From positions 310,001-374,000 of the forward strand of contig NZ_QTJX01000001.1 in NCBI RefSeq assembly GCF_003382275.1: 64,000 bases of DNA, given 5' to 3'. The notes beneath the pieces were generated by a model. That model saw only the letters and a program-made list of their open reading frames with translations, was not told the DNA's origin and did no database searches. This DNA comes from Flagellimonas nanhaiensis. Its GTDB lineage: Bacteria; Bacteroidota; Bacteroidia; Flavobacteriales; Flavobacteriaceae. A program made the position numbers and the translations under genes. This document shows positions 34,317 to 43,465 of the stretch, piece by piece; the first letter of the stretch is position 1, and every line of letters starts with the position of its first letter.

Positions 34317-35327
34317 CTATGCATCAGCTGAGTTTACAGTCTTGATGATTCGGGCTGCTACTTTGTAAGGATCTGCATTTGAAGCTGGTCTTCTATCTTC
34401 CAACCAACCTTTCCAACCACTCTCTACGGTTGCAATAGGGATTCTGATTGAAGCCCCACGGTCAGATACTCCATAGCTGAATTCATGGATAGATTGAGTT
34501 TCATGAAGACCGGTCAAACGCTCGTCGTTAAACTCTCCATAAACAGCTATATGTTCCTCGGTAACTGGTCTGAAGGCCTCACAAATTTTCTCATAAGTTT
34601 CCTTGTTTCCAGCATTTCTTAGTGTGCTGTTAGAGAAGTTTGCGTGCATACCGGAACCGTTCCAATCTCCTTTAATAGGTTTTGGGTGGTATTCAATATA
34701 GTAACCATATTCCTCGGTAAGTCTGTCAAGCAAATAACGAGCAATCCAGATTTGGTCGCCAGCGGTCTTGGCACCTTTGGCAAAAATCTGAAACTCCCAT
34801 TGTCCACAAGCAACTTCTTGGTTTATTCCCTCAAAGTTTAGTCCGGCCTCAAGGCACATGTCGGCATGTCTTTCAACAATATCCCTTCCGTGGGTGTTTT
34901 TTCCACCAACAGAACAGTAATAGAGTCCTTGTGGTCCAGGATACCCGCCAACAGGAAACCCTAGAGGTAACTGAGTGTGAGTGTCCATGATGAAGTATTC
35001 CTGCTCAAATCCAAACCAGAAATCATCGTTTTCGTCGTCAATTGTCGCTCTTGAATTGCTTGCATGTGGAGTTCCATCAGAATTAAGAACTTCGGCCATT
35101 ACCAAAAAACCGTTCTTTCTTGCAGGATCCGGATAAATGGCAACCGGCTTTAAAAGACAGTCAGAAGAACCGCCTTCTGCTTGTTGGGTTGAGCTTCCGT
35201 CAAAAGACCACACAGGGCAGTCTTCCAACTTGCCGCTAAAATTCTTTTCAACCTTGGTTTTGCTTCTCATGTTGGCAGTAGGAGTATAACCGTCCAACCA
35301 GATGTACTCTAATTTAGATTTGCTCAT
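34317..35327 (-). CDS. glnA: Glutamine synthetase, type II (eukaryotic-like)
   Basis: Makes glutamine from glutamate, ammonia and ATP. The 336-residue length and sequence are those of GSII: KLEYIWLDGYTPTANMRSKT, VWSFDGSSTQQAEGGSSDC, FWFGFEQEYFIMD (metal ligands), INQEVACGQWEFQI, and GSGMHANFS. It lies divergent to a GSIII gene with 210 bp between; a TACCCCC/GGGGTTA repeat lies in the middle. GSII next to GSIII is a recurring arrangement in this family. Confidence 0.95.
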   Translation of the reverse strand: MSKSKLEYIWLDGYTPTANMRSKTKVEKNFSGKLEDCPVWSFDGSSTQQAEGGSSDCLLKPVAIYPDPARKNGFLVMAEVLNSDGTPHASNSRATIDDENDDFWFGFEQEYFIMDTHTQLPLGFPVGGYPGPQGLYYCSVGGKNTHGRDIVERHADMCLEAGLNFEGINQEVACGQWEFQIFAKGAKTAGDQIWIARYLLDRLTEEYGYYIEYHPKPIKGDWNGSGMHANFSNSTLRNAGNKETYEKICEAFRPVTEEHIAVYGEFNDERLTGLHETQSIHEFSYGVSDRGASIRIPIATVESGWKGWLEDRRPASNADPYKVAARIIKTVNSADA

Positions 35328-35364
35328 AATTACGGTAGTTATTTGTTCTCAAATTTTTAATGGA

Positions 35365-35372
35365 CAAAAATA
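35365..35372 (-). promoter_or_regulatory. -7 box of the GSII gene
   Basis: TATTTTTG on the minus strand, 37 bp before the start. No good -33 TTG is present at the usual spacing, which fits an activated promoter. Confidence 0.5.
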
Positions 35373-35437
35373 GTTTTTTCATTTGATAATATGTGTTTTA
35401 TAGGGTTAAAATCATAAACAATCGACCAATATTTATA

Positions 35438-35462
35438 TTACCCCCAATTTATAAGGGGTTAA
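35438..35462. promoter_or_regulatory. Imperfect inverted repeat between the two glutamine synthetase genes
   Basis: TTACCCCC (35438-35445) and GGGGTTAA (35455-35462) around AATTTATAA. The same half-site, TACCCCC or GGGGGTA, is repeated before glnB (61073-61095). A third weaker half (TAGGGTTA) is at 35401-35408. Candidate site for a nitrogen-responsive regulator. Confidence 0.45.
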
Positions 35463-35510
35463 ATGAAAAAAAAGTATTTTTTTTGGATTATATTATTAAA
35501 TTGTTAATTG

Positions 35511-35518
35511 TAGCTTTG
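35511..35518 (+). promoter_or_regulatory. -7 box of the GSIII gene
   Basis: TAGCTTTG, 19 bp before the ATG at 35538. The closest T-rich TTTTG (35481-35485) is 25 bp upstream, a poor -33 match. Confidence 0.55.
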
Positions 35519-35537
35519 TAGACCAAAACATAATCAG

Positions 35538-37724
35538 ATGCCAAAGACGAGATTTGAAGCCCTAGTGGAAAGCCGGAAAAGGAGTCATGCTAAAATTGAG
35601 GAAACCGGAAAACGATCTGAACTATTTGGAAAGAATGTCTTCAATGAAGAAAAAATGAGGCTCTTTTTGACCAAAGAGGCTTTTGAAAATGTAAAATCTG
35701 CTATTTTTCAGGGAAGTAAGATAGATCGTAAAATAGCGGACCAGGTAGCTGAAGGAATGAAGGCGTGGGCAATTTCCATGGGAGCTACCCATTACACACA
35801 TTGGTTTCAACCATTAACAGGGTCCACTGCCGAAAAACATGATGCATTTTTTGATATCCTTCCAGAGGGTATGGCGGTGGAGAAATTTGATGGTGCTCAG
35901 TTGGTACAGCAAGAACCGGATGCTTCGAGTTTTCCTAGTGGCGGCATTCGGAATACTTTTGAAGCGAGAGGATATACGGCTTGGGATCCTACTTCTCCCG
36001 CTTTTATATACAAAACAACCTTGTGCATTCCCACCATTTTTGTGGCATATACCGGGGAAGCCCTGGACAACAAAGCTCCTTTGTTAAGAGCGCTCCACGC
36101 AATTGACGAAGCGGCAACCGGAGTAGCTCAGTACTTTGATAAAAATGTTAGGAAAGTTCATGCCACTTTGGGCTGGGAGCAGGAATATTTTCTTCTGGAC
36201 AAAGCTTTGGTACAATCCCGTTTGGATTTGGTAATGACGGGTAGAACATTGGTCGGTAACTTGGCTGCAAAGGGTCAACAGCTCGATGATCATTATTTTG
36301 GCGTAATTCCTCCAAGGGTTTTGAGTTTTATGAGCGATTTGGAAAGAGAGTGCACGAAGCTCGGGATTCCTGTGAAAACGCGTCATAATGAGGTGGCTCC
36401 CAACCAGTTTGAATTGGCTCCTGTCTTTGAAGAGGCAAATCTTTCTGTGGATCATAACCTATTGTTGATGGATGTTATGGAAGAAATTGCTGAGCGGCAC
36501 AACTTTGCCGTTCTTTTTCATGAAAAGCCATTTGCCGGAATCAATGGTTCGGGAAAACACAACAATTGGTCCTTGGCAACGGATACAGGGGTTAATTTAC
36601 TCAGTCCAGGTTCCACTCCCATGAAGAACCTTCAGTTCTTGACCTTTTTTGTCAATACCATAAAAGCAGTGGATACATACGAAGAACTGTTGCGGTCCTC
36701 TATTGCATCAGCAAGTAATGATCACAGGTTGGGTGCCAACGAGGCTCCTCCTTCCATTCTTTCTATTTTTATTGGAGAGCAGTTGGGCAATGTGCTGGAT
36801 GAACTTGAAGGTGTTTCCAAAGGAAAGTTGTCACCTCAGGAAAAAACGGAACTCAAACTCAATGTAGTGGGTAAGATTCCTGAAATACTTCTGGACAACA
36901 CCGATAGAAACCGCACATCTCCATTTGCATTCACTGGAAATAAGTTTGAAATGAGAGGGGTGGGAGCAAAGACCAATTGCGCTAAACCCATGACCATACT
37001 CAATACCATTGTGGCCAAGCAACTTACTGACTTTAAAAAGGAAGTGGATGCACTCATAGACAAGAAAAACCTCAAAAAAGACGAAGCTGTTTTTAATGTC
37101 CTGCGTGAATACATAAAAACATCTAAAAGAATCCGTTTTGATGGAGATGGCTACGGAATGGAATGGCAAGATGAGGCCCGTAGGAGAAAATTGAGCAATA
37201 ACAAAAATACCCCTGAAGCACTTCAGGTATTGACGTCAAAGGAGAGCGTTTCTTTGTTCAAGGATATGGACGTGATGAGTGAGGTTGAACTCAAGGCGCA
37301 TCAAGAAGTTGAGCTGGAAGCCTATGTTTTTCACTTGCAAATTGAAGGCCGGGTACTTGGAGAAATGGTTTACAATCATATTATTCCGGCTGCCATTCGT
37401 TATCAAAACATCTTATTGGAAAACGTTGGAGGTCTAAAAGAAGTCTATGGAGCAGCGCATAAGAAAGTGGCCGAAGGACAATTGAACATCTTGGAACATA
37501 TTGGCGAACATATCATGGAAATCAAAAGTCTGACCGATAAGATGACCGAAGCAAGACGAAGGGCAAACAATCTATCTACAATCAATAAGAAGGCCCAAGC
37601 CTATTGTAATAATGTTAAACCTTACTTTGATACGATTCGGGTTCAATCTGATAAGCTGGAAAAGTTAATTGCAGATGACCTATGGCCTTTGACCAAATAC
37701 AGGGAAATGTTGTTTGCAAAGTAG
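35538..37724 (+). CDS. glnN: Glutamine synthetase, type III
   Basis: A 728-residue GSIII, the large dodecameric form common in Bacteroidota. Typical parts are the N-terminal RFEALVESRKR, MGATHYTHWFQPLTGSTAEK, LGWEQEYFLLD (metal ligands), FHEKPFAGINGSGKHNNWS, and DRNRTSPFAFTGNKFEMRGV. It is coordinately placed with the GSII gene upstream, and the threonine dehydratase gene follows 4 nt after its stop. Confidence 0.96.
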   Translation: MPKTRFEALVESRKRSHAKIEETGKRSELFGKNVFNEEKMRLFLTKEAFENVKSAIFQGSKIDRKIADQVAEGMKAWAISMGATHYTHWFQPLTGSTAEKHDAFFDILPEGMAVEKFDGAQLVQQEPDASSFPSGGIRNTFEARGYTAWDPTSPAFIYKTTLCIPTIFVAYTGEALDNKAPLLRALHAIDEAATGVAQYFDKNVRKVHATLGWEQEYFLLDKALVQSRLDLVMTGRTLVGNLAAKGQQLDDHYFGVIPPRVLSFMSDLERECTKLGIPVKTRHNEVAPNQFELAPVFEEANLSVDHNLLLMDVMEEIAERHNFAVLFHEKPFAGINGSGKHNNWSLATDTGVNLLSPGSTPMKNLQFLTFFVNTIKAVDTYEELLRSSIASASNDHRLGANEAPPSILSIFIGEQLGNVLDELEGVSKGKLSPQEKTELKLNVVGKIPEILLDNTDRNRTSPFAFTGNKFEMRGVGAKTNCAKPMTILNTIVAKQLTDFKKEVDALIDKKNLKKDEAVFNVLREYIKTSKRIRFDGDGYGMEWQDEARRRKLSNNKNTPEALQVLTSKESVSLFKDMDVMSEVELKAHQEVELEAYVFHLQIEGRVLGEMVYNHIIPAAIRYQNILLENVGGLKEVYGAAHKKVAEGQLNILEHIGEHIMEIKSLTDKMTEARRRANNLSTINKKAQAYCNNVKPYFDTIRVQSDKLEKLIADDLWPLTKYREMLFAK

Positions 37725-37728
37725 TTTA

Positions 37729-38715
37729 ATGGGGTTAAGCGGCAAGGATATAGAGCAAGCCAAGTCTAGAATAGAGGGTTTTATCAATCAAACCCCGGTT
37801 CTAACCTCTACCTTATTGAATCAATGGCTGGGACATGACATTTTCTTTAAAATGGAGAATTTCCAGAAGATTGGAGCATTTAAGGCCAGAGGCGCATGCA
37901 ATACGTTGGCTTGGCTTCAAGAGACAGGACAGCAACCTAAAAGCGTAGTGGCCAATAGTTCTGGAAATCATGCCCAAGCAGTGGCCTATGCAGCTGGAAA
38001 GTTCGGCCTTCCCGCAACCATTTTTATGCCAGACTACTCTTCAAAGGTCAAAATACAAGCAACAAGGTCCTACGGTGCCGAAGTGGTCCTGAGCGAGACA
38101 AGGGACATCACAGACGAAAAGGTCAGGGAAGCTGCCAAAGAAAAGGATACATATTGGATTCCACCCTACAATCACGAACAGGTAATCTGTGGTCAAGGTA
38201 CCGCTGCGTGGGAAGCACTCAACGAAGTTGAAAATGTCAACGCAGTATTTGCCCCCTGTGGAGGAGGTGGATTGTTGTCGGGCACTTTGATTGCAGCCAG
38301 GGGCCTTTCCTCCAAGACTCAGGTCATTGGGGTTGAACCTTTAAATGCCAATGATGCGGCCGAATCCCTAAGAAAAGGAGCAATACAACGACTTTCAGGC
38401 GTGCCAGACACCCTGGCTGATGGTGCTATGACCATGGCGGTCGGAAACATCACTTTTGAATATCTTCAAAAATTGGATGGCTTTTTTGAAGTGGAAGAGG
38501 AATATTTGATTTATTGGACCCAATGGCTTTCCCATTTGCTCAAGAGTCGAATAGAGCCAACCAGTGCTATGGCCATGGAGGGCGTGCGAAGATGGTTACG
38601 GGAACAAAATGGCCGGCAACGGGTTCTGGTAATTGTTTCTGGTGGAAATGTGGACCAACCAACTACTAAAAAACTGTGGGAGAAAGATTGGTTATCCCTT
38701 TTGCCGAAACTTTAG
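37729..38715 (+). CDS. PLP-dependent threonine/serine dehydratase or racemase
   Basis: A 328-residue fold-type II enzyme: KMENFQKIGAFKARGACNTL holds the PLP lysine, VVANSSGNHAQAVAYAA the cofactor phosphate-loop neighbour, and VFAPCGGGGLLSGTLIA the glycine-rich phosphate loop. No C-terminal ACT domain is present, so it is the catabolic or serine-racemase-like type rather than IlvA. It starts 4 nt after the GSIII stop at ATG 37729. Linking nitrogen release with glutamine synthesis is plausible but inferred. Confidence 0.87.
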   Translation: MGLSGKDIEQAKSRIEGFINQTPVLTSTLLNQWLGHDIFFKMENFQKIGAFKARGACNTLAWLQETGQQPKSVVANSSGNHAQAVAYAAGKFGLPATIFMPDYSSKVKIQATRSYGAEVVLSETRDITDEKVREAAKEKDTYWIPPYNHEQVICGQGTAAWEALNEVENVNAVFAPCGGGGLLSGTLIAARGLSSKTQVIGVEPLNANDAAESLRKGAIQRLSGVPDTLADGAMTMAVGNITFEYLQKLDGFFEVEEEYLIYWTQWLSHLLKSRIEPTSAMAMEGVRRWLREQNGRQRVLVIVSGGNVDQPTTKKLWEKDWLSLLPKL

Positions 38716-38738
38716 AGTCTGTTCTTTTATAAATAAAA

Positions 38739-38767
38739 GGCCAATCTTTAGCATGTAAAGATCGGCC
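38739..38767. terminator. Bidirectional terminator
   Basis: GGCCAATCTTTA (38739-38750) pairs with TAAAGATCGGCC (38756-38767) with one mismatch; A-rich and T-rich tracts flank both sides. It separates the convergent dehydratase and ATP-grasp-like genes. Confidence 0.8.
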
Positions 38768-38787
38768 CTTTGAAAAAAACCGAGAAG

Positions 38788-39855
38788 TTATTTTTTAAAT
38801 GCGGCCCATCTGCTATTTACAGCCTCCTCAGCATCCAATAGCGCTAGTACTTCATCCGCAATGTTTTCACTTAATTCAAGAAAAGTGGTAAAACCTACGC
38901 AAGAGGCGTTGATTTCTCCAAGGACATATCTGTCCTCTCCAGTTTTCTTATCGGTGTCCAGAATAAAATCTGCTGTCCAAATCAACGGTAAATCATAGTT
39001 ACCGAGTCTTTCCTGTATGGTTCTAAGCGAGCCTTTGATGGATTTTACCAATTCGGGCCATTGTTCAGGCTTATCATATCGGTATTTGGCACCTGAGAAA
39101 AGTGTGGCCGAAAAGGCATCTTTGGTATCAGCGGGTTTTTTATGTACAATGTTGACCACATTGTCCCTTAGCATCAGCACCCTAATTTCACCTTCTTTGA
39201 TTCGCTCCAAAAAGGGCATGTCCAAAAGCATCCCATTTTCACCCTCAAGATATTTTATACAATACTCAAGAAATTCCTGAAGTGTTTTCTCTTCAGTGTG
39301 GTTATCCCTGGCCTCGGTCAGTTTAAGTTTGGCATCCAATGGAATGCGACTTCCATTTGGTTTTGGATTCAATACTTCCACTCTCCAGATTCCTTCGCCG
39401 GTGGATCCCCTATTTTGTTTTAGTACACGTACTCCCTTTTTTAAACTTTTGGGAAACTCTTCTTTTAAAGTGTCAAAATCGTAGTAGGTATATACATCAT
39501 CTGGAACTATGTCCGTTCCCTTTAGTTTTTCAACAGAGTTTTTGGCACCATAAGCTACCATGGCGTCTGGATGAGGCAATCCCTCAACCCCATTGTTGAC
39601 CAATTCCTTTAGCATCTGGAAGTATCCGGTCTCGTTTTTCAGGTTTCCGGGATTCACCCTACTGATGTAGGCATCGGCCTTGTCAATGGTGTGTCTGTAA
39701 ATTTCCCCCCGGTCTTCATCCTGGTAGAAAATGATCTCAGCGCTCCATCCTCTATCCTTTAAAGAATCAATAATAGGTTTGGAATCTTTTCTAAAGCCAT
39801 ATTTGCCTTTGTCCGAACCTCCCCTAGCTTCAAATATTACTACATGTTTTTTCAT
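38788..39855 (-). CDS. Cj0069 family protein with ATP-grasp-like fold
   Basis: A 355-residue cytoplasmic protein. Sequence parts such as VVIFEARGGSDKGKYGFRKD, VLKQNRGSTGEGIWRVEV (resembling the ATP-grasp lysine and glycine loop), GEIRVLMLRDNVVNIVHKK and YVLGEINASCVGF (the acidic/Asn metal site) suggest an ATP-grasp ligase of the Cj0069 family. Substrate unknown. It stands alone, with a terminator behind it. Confidence 0.75.
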   Translation of the reverse strand: MKKHVVIFEARGGSDKGKYGFRKDSKPIIDSLKDRGWSAEIIFYQDEDRGEIYRHTIDKADAYISRVNPGNLKNETGYFQMLKELVNNGVEGLPHPDAMVAYGAKNSVEKLKGTDIVPDDVYTYYDFDTLKEEFPKSLKKGVRVLKQNRGSTGEGIWRVEVLNPKPNGSRIPLDAKLKLTEARDNHTEEKTLQEFLEYCIKYLEGENGMLLDMPFLERIKEGEIRVLMLRDNVVNIVHKKPADTKDAFSATLFSGAKYRYDKPEQWPELVKSIKGSLRTIQERLGNYDLPLIWTADFILDTDKKTGEDRYVLGEINASCVGFTTFLELSENIADEVLALLDAEEAVNSRWAAFKK

Positions 39856-40076
39856 AAGTCCACTTTGGTTTTAAGGCAAATTTTGGGGAATATTGATTTT
39901 TTGAAAATGACAAATATCATTGTTAGAAAGTTTTGTTTATCTGGTATTTAGGTGATAAATAAGACTTTTGTCAGGTTTTCATCGGAAGGGTCGTTCGGAG
40001 GCTTATTTATATGAACTTTTTTGATGGTTTTCGGAGCTTTCAAAATTTAGGCCGCTATTGGATTTATTACTTTCAC

Positions 40077-40084
40077 TATTTTTG
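40077..40084 (+). promoter_or_regulatory. -7 box of purM
   Basis: TATTTTTG 16 bp before the ATG at 40101, with TTG (40058-40060) 16 bp further upstream. Confidence 0.5.
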
Positions 40085-40100
40085 CGCAAACTACTTTTAG

Positions 40101-41279
40101 ATGTCCCTAGATACCAGTAAAAGATATGCCCAACGAGGTGTTTCTGCATCCAAGGAAGATGTACACAATGCTATAAAGAACATAGACAAAGGATTGTTCC
40201 CCAAGGCATTTTGCAAGATTGTACCTGATTACCTCACAGAAAGCGCGGACCATTGTTTGGTTATGCATGCAGATGGAGCGGGTACAAAATCCTCTTTGGC
40301 CTACATGTACTGGAAGGAAACGAGTGATGTTTCGGTTTGGAAAGGCATTGCTCAAGATGCCTTGATCATGAATGTAGATGACCTTATATGCGTTGGGGCA
40401 ACGGATAACATCATGCTTTCCTCAACCATTGGGAGAAACAAAAACCTGATTCCGGGTGAGGTGATTTCGGCCATTATCAATGGAACGGAGGAACTGATTT
40501 CCGATTTAAAGGAACATGGTATGACCATTCATTCCACAGGTGGGGAAACTGCTGATGTAGGCGATTTGGTTCGCACTATCATTGTTGATTCCACTGTTAC
40601 GGCCAGGATGAAGCGTTCGGATGTGATTGACAATGCAAACATTAAACCAGGGGATGTCATCGTGGGTCTGGCCTCTTTCGGCAAAGCTTCTTATGAAAAA
40701 GAATACAATGGGGGAATGGGCAGTAATGGACTCACTTCTGCGAGACATGATGTCTTTGGCAAATATTTAGCCAAAAAATACCCTGAAAGTTTTGACCCTT
40801 CCGTTCCTGAGGAATTGGTCTATTCGGGACATACCAAGTTGACTGATGAAGTTGAAAATTCACCTTTGGATGCTGGAAAATTGGTATTATCACCAACCCG
40901 TACCTATGCTCCCATAATTAAAAAGATTCTATCTAAGTATTCCGCCAAGGAAATTCATGGAATGGTGCATTGCAGTGGAGGTGCCCAAACCAAAATACTC
41001 CACTTTGTGGAGGACCTTCATGTTATCAAAGACAACCTATTTGCCATACCTCCTTTGTTCAAATTGATTCAGGAACAATCTGGTACTGATTGGAAAGAAA
41101 TGTACCAGGTTTTCAACTGCGGACATAGAATGGAACTTTATGTTGATGAACAGGTGGCAAAGGATATCATTTCCATTTCGCAGAGCTTTGATGTGGATGC
41201 CCAGATCATTGGTCGGGTAGAATCCGCTCTAAGTAAAAAACTTACCATTCAAAGCGAGTATGGTAAGTTTGAATATTAG
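40101..41279 (+). CDS. purM: Phosphoribosylformylglycinamidine cyclo-ligase (AIR synthase)
   Basis: Closes the imidazole ring in purine synthesis (FGAM to AIR, using ATP). The 392-residue protein is of the longer Bacteroidota type: RYAQRGVSASKEDVHNAIK, HADGAGTKSSLAYMYW, DALIMNVDDLICVGA, STGGETADVGDLVRTI and GMVHCSGGAQTKI. It is separate from other pur genes and is followed by a redox cluster on the same strand. Confidence 0.9.
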   Translation: MSLDTSKRYAQRGVSASKEDVHNAIKNIDKGLFPKAFCKIVPDYLTESADHCLVMHADGAGTKSSLAYMYWKETSDVSVWKGIAQDALIMNVDDLICVGATDNIMLSSTIGRNKNLIPGEVISAIINGTEELISDLKEHGMTIHSTGGETADVGDLVRTIIVDSTVTARMKRSDVIDNANIKPGDVIVGLASFGKASYEKEYNGGMGSNGLTSARHDVFGKYLAKKYPESFDPSVPEELVYSGHTKLTDEVENSPLDAGKLVLSPTRTYAPIIKKILSKYSAKEIHGMVHCSGGAQTKILHFVEDLHVIKDNLFAIPPLFKLIQEQSGTDWKEMYQVFNCGHRMELYVDEQVAKDIISISQSFDVDAQIIGRVESALSKKLTIQSEYGKFEY

Positions 41280-41325
41280 CATACGATTCAACCTAATTTA
41301 ACGTTCTTTCTATAAACCTCACGCT

Positions 41326-41766
41326 ATGGAAAGAAAAGAATTTCTCAAAAGTTTAGGGGCAGGCGCTGCTTTTGCCCTCACTTTTCCCTGTGTTCAAGGA
41401 TGTTCAAAAGATGAAGTCCCTGGTAATATTGTGGAAGAACCTACAGGAGTCGATTTTACAATAGACTTAAACTCTGCGGAAGCCCAAGCTTTGACAAACA
41501 ATGGCGGGTTTATACTAAAGGATTTGGTTGTCGTGGCCAGAAACCTGGAAGGAGAGTTTATTGCAGCCAGTCAAGTTTGTAGCCATCAGATGTATGATCA
41601 AGTACGATTTGTGGACCAAAGCGGCGGTATTTTTTATTGTGATGTTCATGGTTCTAGGTTTGCTCAGGACGGTACTCCTCTAAATCAAGTGGATAGCAAC
41701 CCAGCTAAACCCATCAAAGTATATAATGTAGAACAGGAAGGCTCCACACTAAGGGTCTTTGAATGA
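41326..41766 (+). CDS. Exported Rieske [2Fe-2S] protein
   Basis: A 146-residue protein with a Tat-like start (MERKEFLKSLGAGAAFAL) followed by a lipobox-like Cys (CVQGC). The Rieske cluster motifs are VCSHQMYDQ and FYCDVHGSRF, giving CxH and CxxH ligands. It is the first gene of a cluster with a thioredoxin-like protein, ApbE, DUF4266 and DUF3570, consistent with periplasmic electron transfer. Its stop overlaps an upstream in-frame ATG of the thioredoxin gene. Confidence 0.9.
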   Translation: MERKEFLKSLGAGAAFALTFPCVQGCSKDEVPGNIVEEPTGVDFTIDLNSAEAQALTNNGGFILKDLVVVARNLEGEFIAASQVCSHQMYDQVRFVDQSGGIFYCDVHGSRFAQDGTPLNQVDSNPAKPIKVYNVEQEGSTLRVFE

Positions 41767-41786
41767 TCTACATCAACCCTTGGTCT

Positions 41787-42224
41787 ATGAAAAAGTTGTT
41801 TTGTGGTATTTTTTTTCTCTTTTTAGGTGTACTTCAGGCACAGGATTGGCAGGTTAATTACAACGAAGCTCTAGCACTGGCAAAGGAGGAAAACAAACCC
41901 ATTATATTGGTCTTTTCAGGTTCGGACTGGTGTGCACCTTGCATTCGGTTAAAACGACATATTTTGGATTCGGAGGAGTTCAAGGATTATGCAGCATCAC
42001 ATTACATCCTGTATAATGCCGATTTTCCCAGAAGGAAAAAGAACCAACTTCCCGAAGAGCTGATGAACACGAACAAATCATTGGCCGAAAAATATAACCC
42101 TAAAGGGCATTTTCCCTTGGTAGTGGTCCTTGACAACCAAGAATCCGTGCTTGGCGAAGCTGGTTTTTATGCAAAACCTTCCCCAGAAGAATATTTAGCT
42201 TTACTGAACAGTTTTGTGGAATGA
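41787..42224 (+). CDS. Exported thioredoxin family protein
   Basis: A 145-residue protein with a signal peptide (MKKLFCGIFFLFLGVLQAQ) and a thioredoxin fold: SGSDWCAPCIRLKRHIL with the redox pair CAPC, and the cis-Pro region KGHFPLVVVLD. I chose the ATG at 41787, which starts the signal peptide; an ATG at 41763 overlaps the Rieske stop. The next gene, apbE, overlaps its stop by 4 nt. Confidence 0.9.
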   Translation: MKKLFCGIFFLFLGVLQAQDWQVNYNEALALAKEENKPIILVFSGSDWCAPCIRLKRHILDSEEFKDYAASHYILYNADFPRRKKNQLPEELMNTNKSLAEKYNPKGHFPLVVVLDNQESVLGEAGFYAKPSPEEYLALLNSFVE

Positions 42225-43216
42225 AGATGCTATGGGTCCTTTTATTCAGTCTTTCCAGTATCCTATCGGTAGGTCAGGAGAAAAGGGATGTTACGGTAAA
42301 AAGGACGCTCAAGCTCATGGGAACTCGATTCGAGATTACCGTGGTGGCTCCAAATGAAGAGATAGGCTACATCAACATAGACGAAGCGGTTTGGGAAATA
42401 AAACGAATTGAAAAACTGATTTCTTCCTGGGATGAAAATTCAGAAACTTCCCTGATCAACAAAAATGCAGGAATAAGTCCGGTTAAGGTAAGCCCCGAGT
42501 TGTATGACCTTATTGAGAGGGCAAAAAAAATATCTGAGATCACTGATGGTGCTTTTGACATTTCATATGCCTCCATGGATAATATTTGGAAGTTTGATGG
42601 AACCATGCAGAGAAGACCTTTGGAAACGGAAATCAAGCAATCTGTTGCCAAAGTAGGTCATGAACGAATCATTTTGGACCCTAAATCGAAAACGGTTTTT
42701 TTAAGTGAAGCAGGTATGCGCATTGGTTTTGGGGCCATAGGAAAGGGGTACGCAGCAGATAGAGCTAAGGAGCTTCTGGTGTCCAAACAGGTCAGGGGAG
42801 GCATCATCAATGCTTCGGGAGACCTTACTACTTGGGGGACCAAAACTACAGGAGAAAGATGGTTGGTGGGGATTGCCAACCCCTTGAGCAAGGATAAAGT
42901 GTTCAGTTGGTTGCCAGTAGTGGAATCCTCGGTGGCCACATCTGGCAATTATGAAAAGTATATTGTTCTTAATGGGGAAAAGTATTCCCATATAATTGAT
43001 CCGAGAACTGGGTATCCCACAAAGGGTGTCAACAGTGTTTCCGTGTTTGCCAAACATGCCGAATTATGTGATGCGCTGGCCACTGCCATTTTTATCATGG
43101 GCAAGGATAGTGGAATTCACTTGGTCAATCAGATAGACGGTGTGGAAGTGGTTGTGGTGGACTCAGACAACAAAATTCATAAAAGTTCGGGGATTATGTT
43201 CGATACAAATCAGTAA
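42221..43216 (+). CDS. apbE: FAD:protein FMN transferase
   Basis: Attaches FMN to Thr/Ser of exported proteins. The 331-residue product has a signal peptide (MKMLWVLLFSLSSILSVG), then LMGTRFEITVVAP, FGAIGKGYAADRAKELL, and DPRTGYPTKGVNSVSV, the flavin and Mg-binding loops. Its partner substrate is usually encoded nearby; in this cluster the small DUF4266 protein with an SGA-containing tail is a possible target (inference). Confidence 0.93.
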   Translation: MKMLWVLLFSLSSILSVGQEKRDVTVKRTLKLMGTRFEITVVAPNEEIGYINIDEAVWEIKRIEKLISSWDENSETSLINKNAGISPVKVSPELYDLIERAKKISEITDGAFDISYASMDNIWKFDGTMQRRPLETEIKQSVAKVGHERIILDPKSKTVFLSEAGMRIGFGAIGKGYAADRAKELLVSKQVRGGIINASGDLTTWGTKTTGERWLVGIANPLSKDKVFSWLPVVESSVATSGNYEKYIVLNGEKYSHIIDPRTGYPTKGVNSVSVFAKHAELCDALATAIFIMGKDSGIHLVNQIDGVEVVVVDSDNKIHKSSGIMFDTNQ

Positions 43217-43227
43217 CCTTAAAAACT

Positions 43228-43434
43228 ATGGCTAAAATATTCTTTGTTATACTGTTACTTCTTTCAAGCTCATGTGTGGTGGTCAAGGAATACGAAAAGG
43301 TATACCTGAGTGATGCCGAAATGGAATTGGGAGCGAAAATGTGTGAGCGATTTGAGACCAACTTCCATATTTACAGAGAAGGCTCCTCAGGAGCCAATGG
43401 AGGTAAAACAGGAGGTGGCTGTGGCTGTAATTAA
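43228..43434 (+). CDS. DUF4266 lipoprotein
   Basis: A 68-residue lipoprotein (LLLLSSSC). The mature part has a helix YLSDAEMELGAKMCERFETN and a Gly-rich tail that ends EGSSGANGGKTGGGCGCN; CGCN is a conserved end of the family. The EGSSGA element resembles part of the ApbE flavinylation signature, but the next residue is Asn rather than Thr or Ser. It starts 11 nt after apbE and precedes DUF3570. Confidence 0.85.
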   Translation: MAKIFFVILLLLSSSCVVVKEYEKVYLSDAEMELGAKMCERFETNFHIYREGSSGANGGKTGGGCGCN

Positions 43435-43465
43435 TACCATATATAAAAGGGGCAATTGTCAAGTT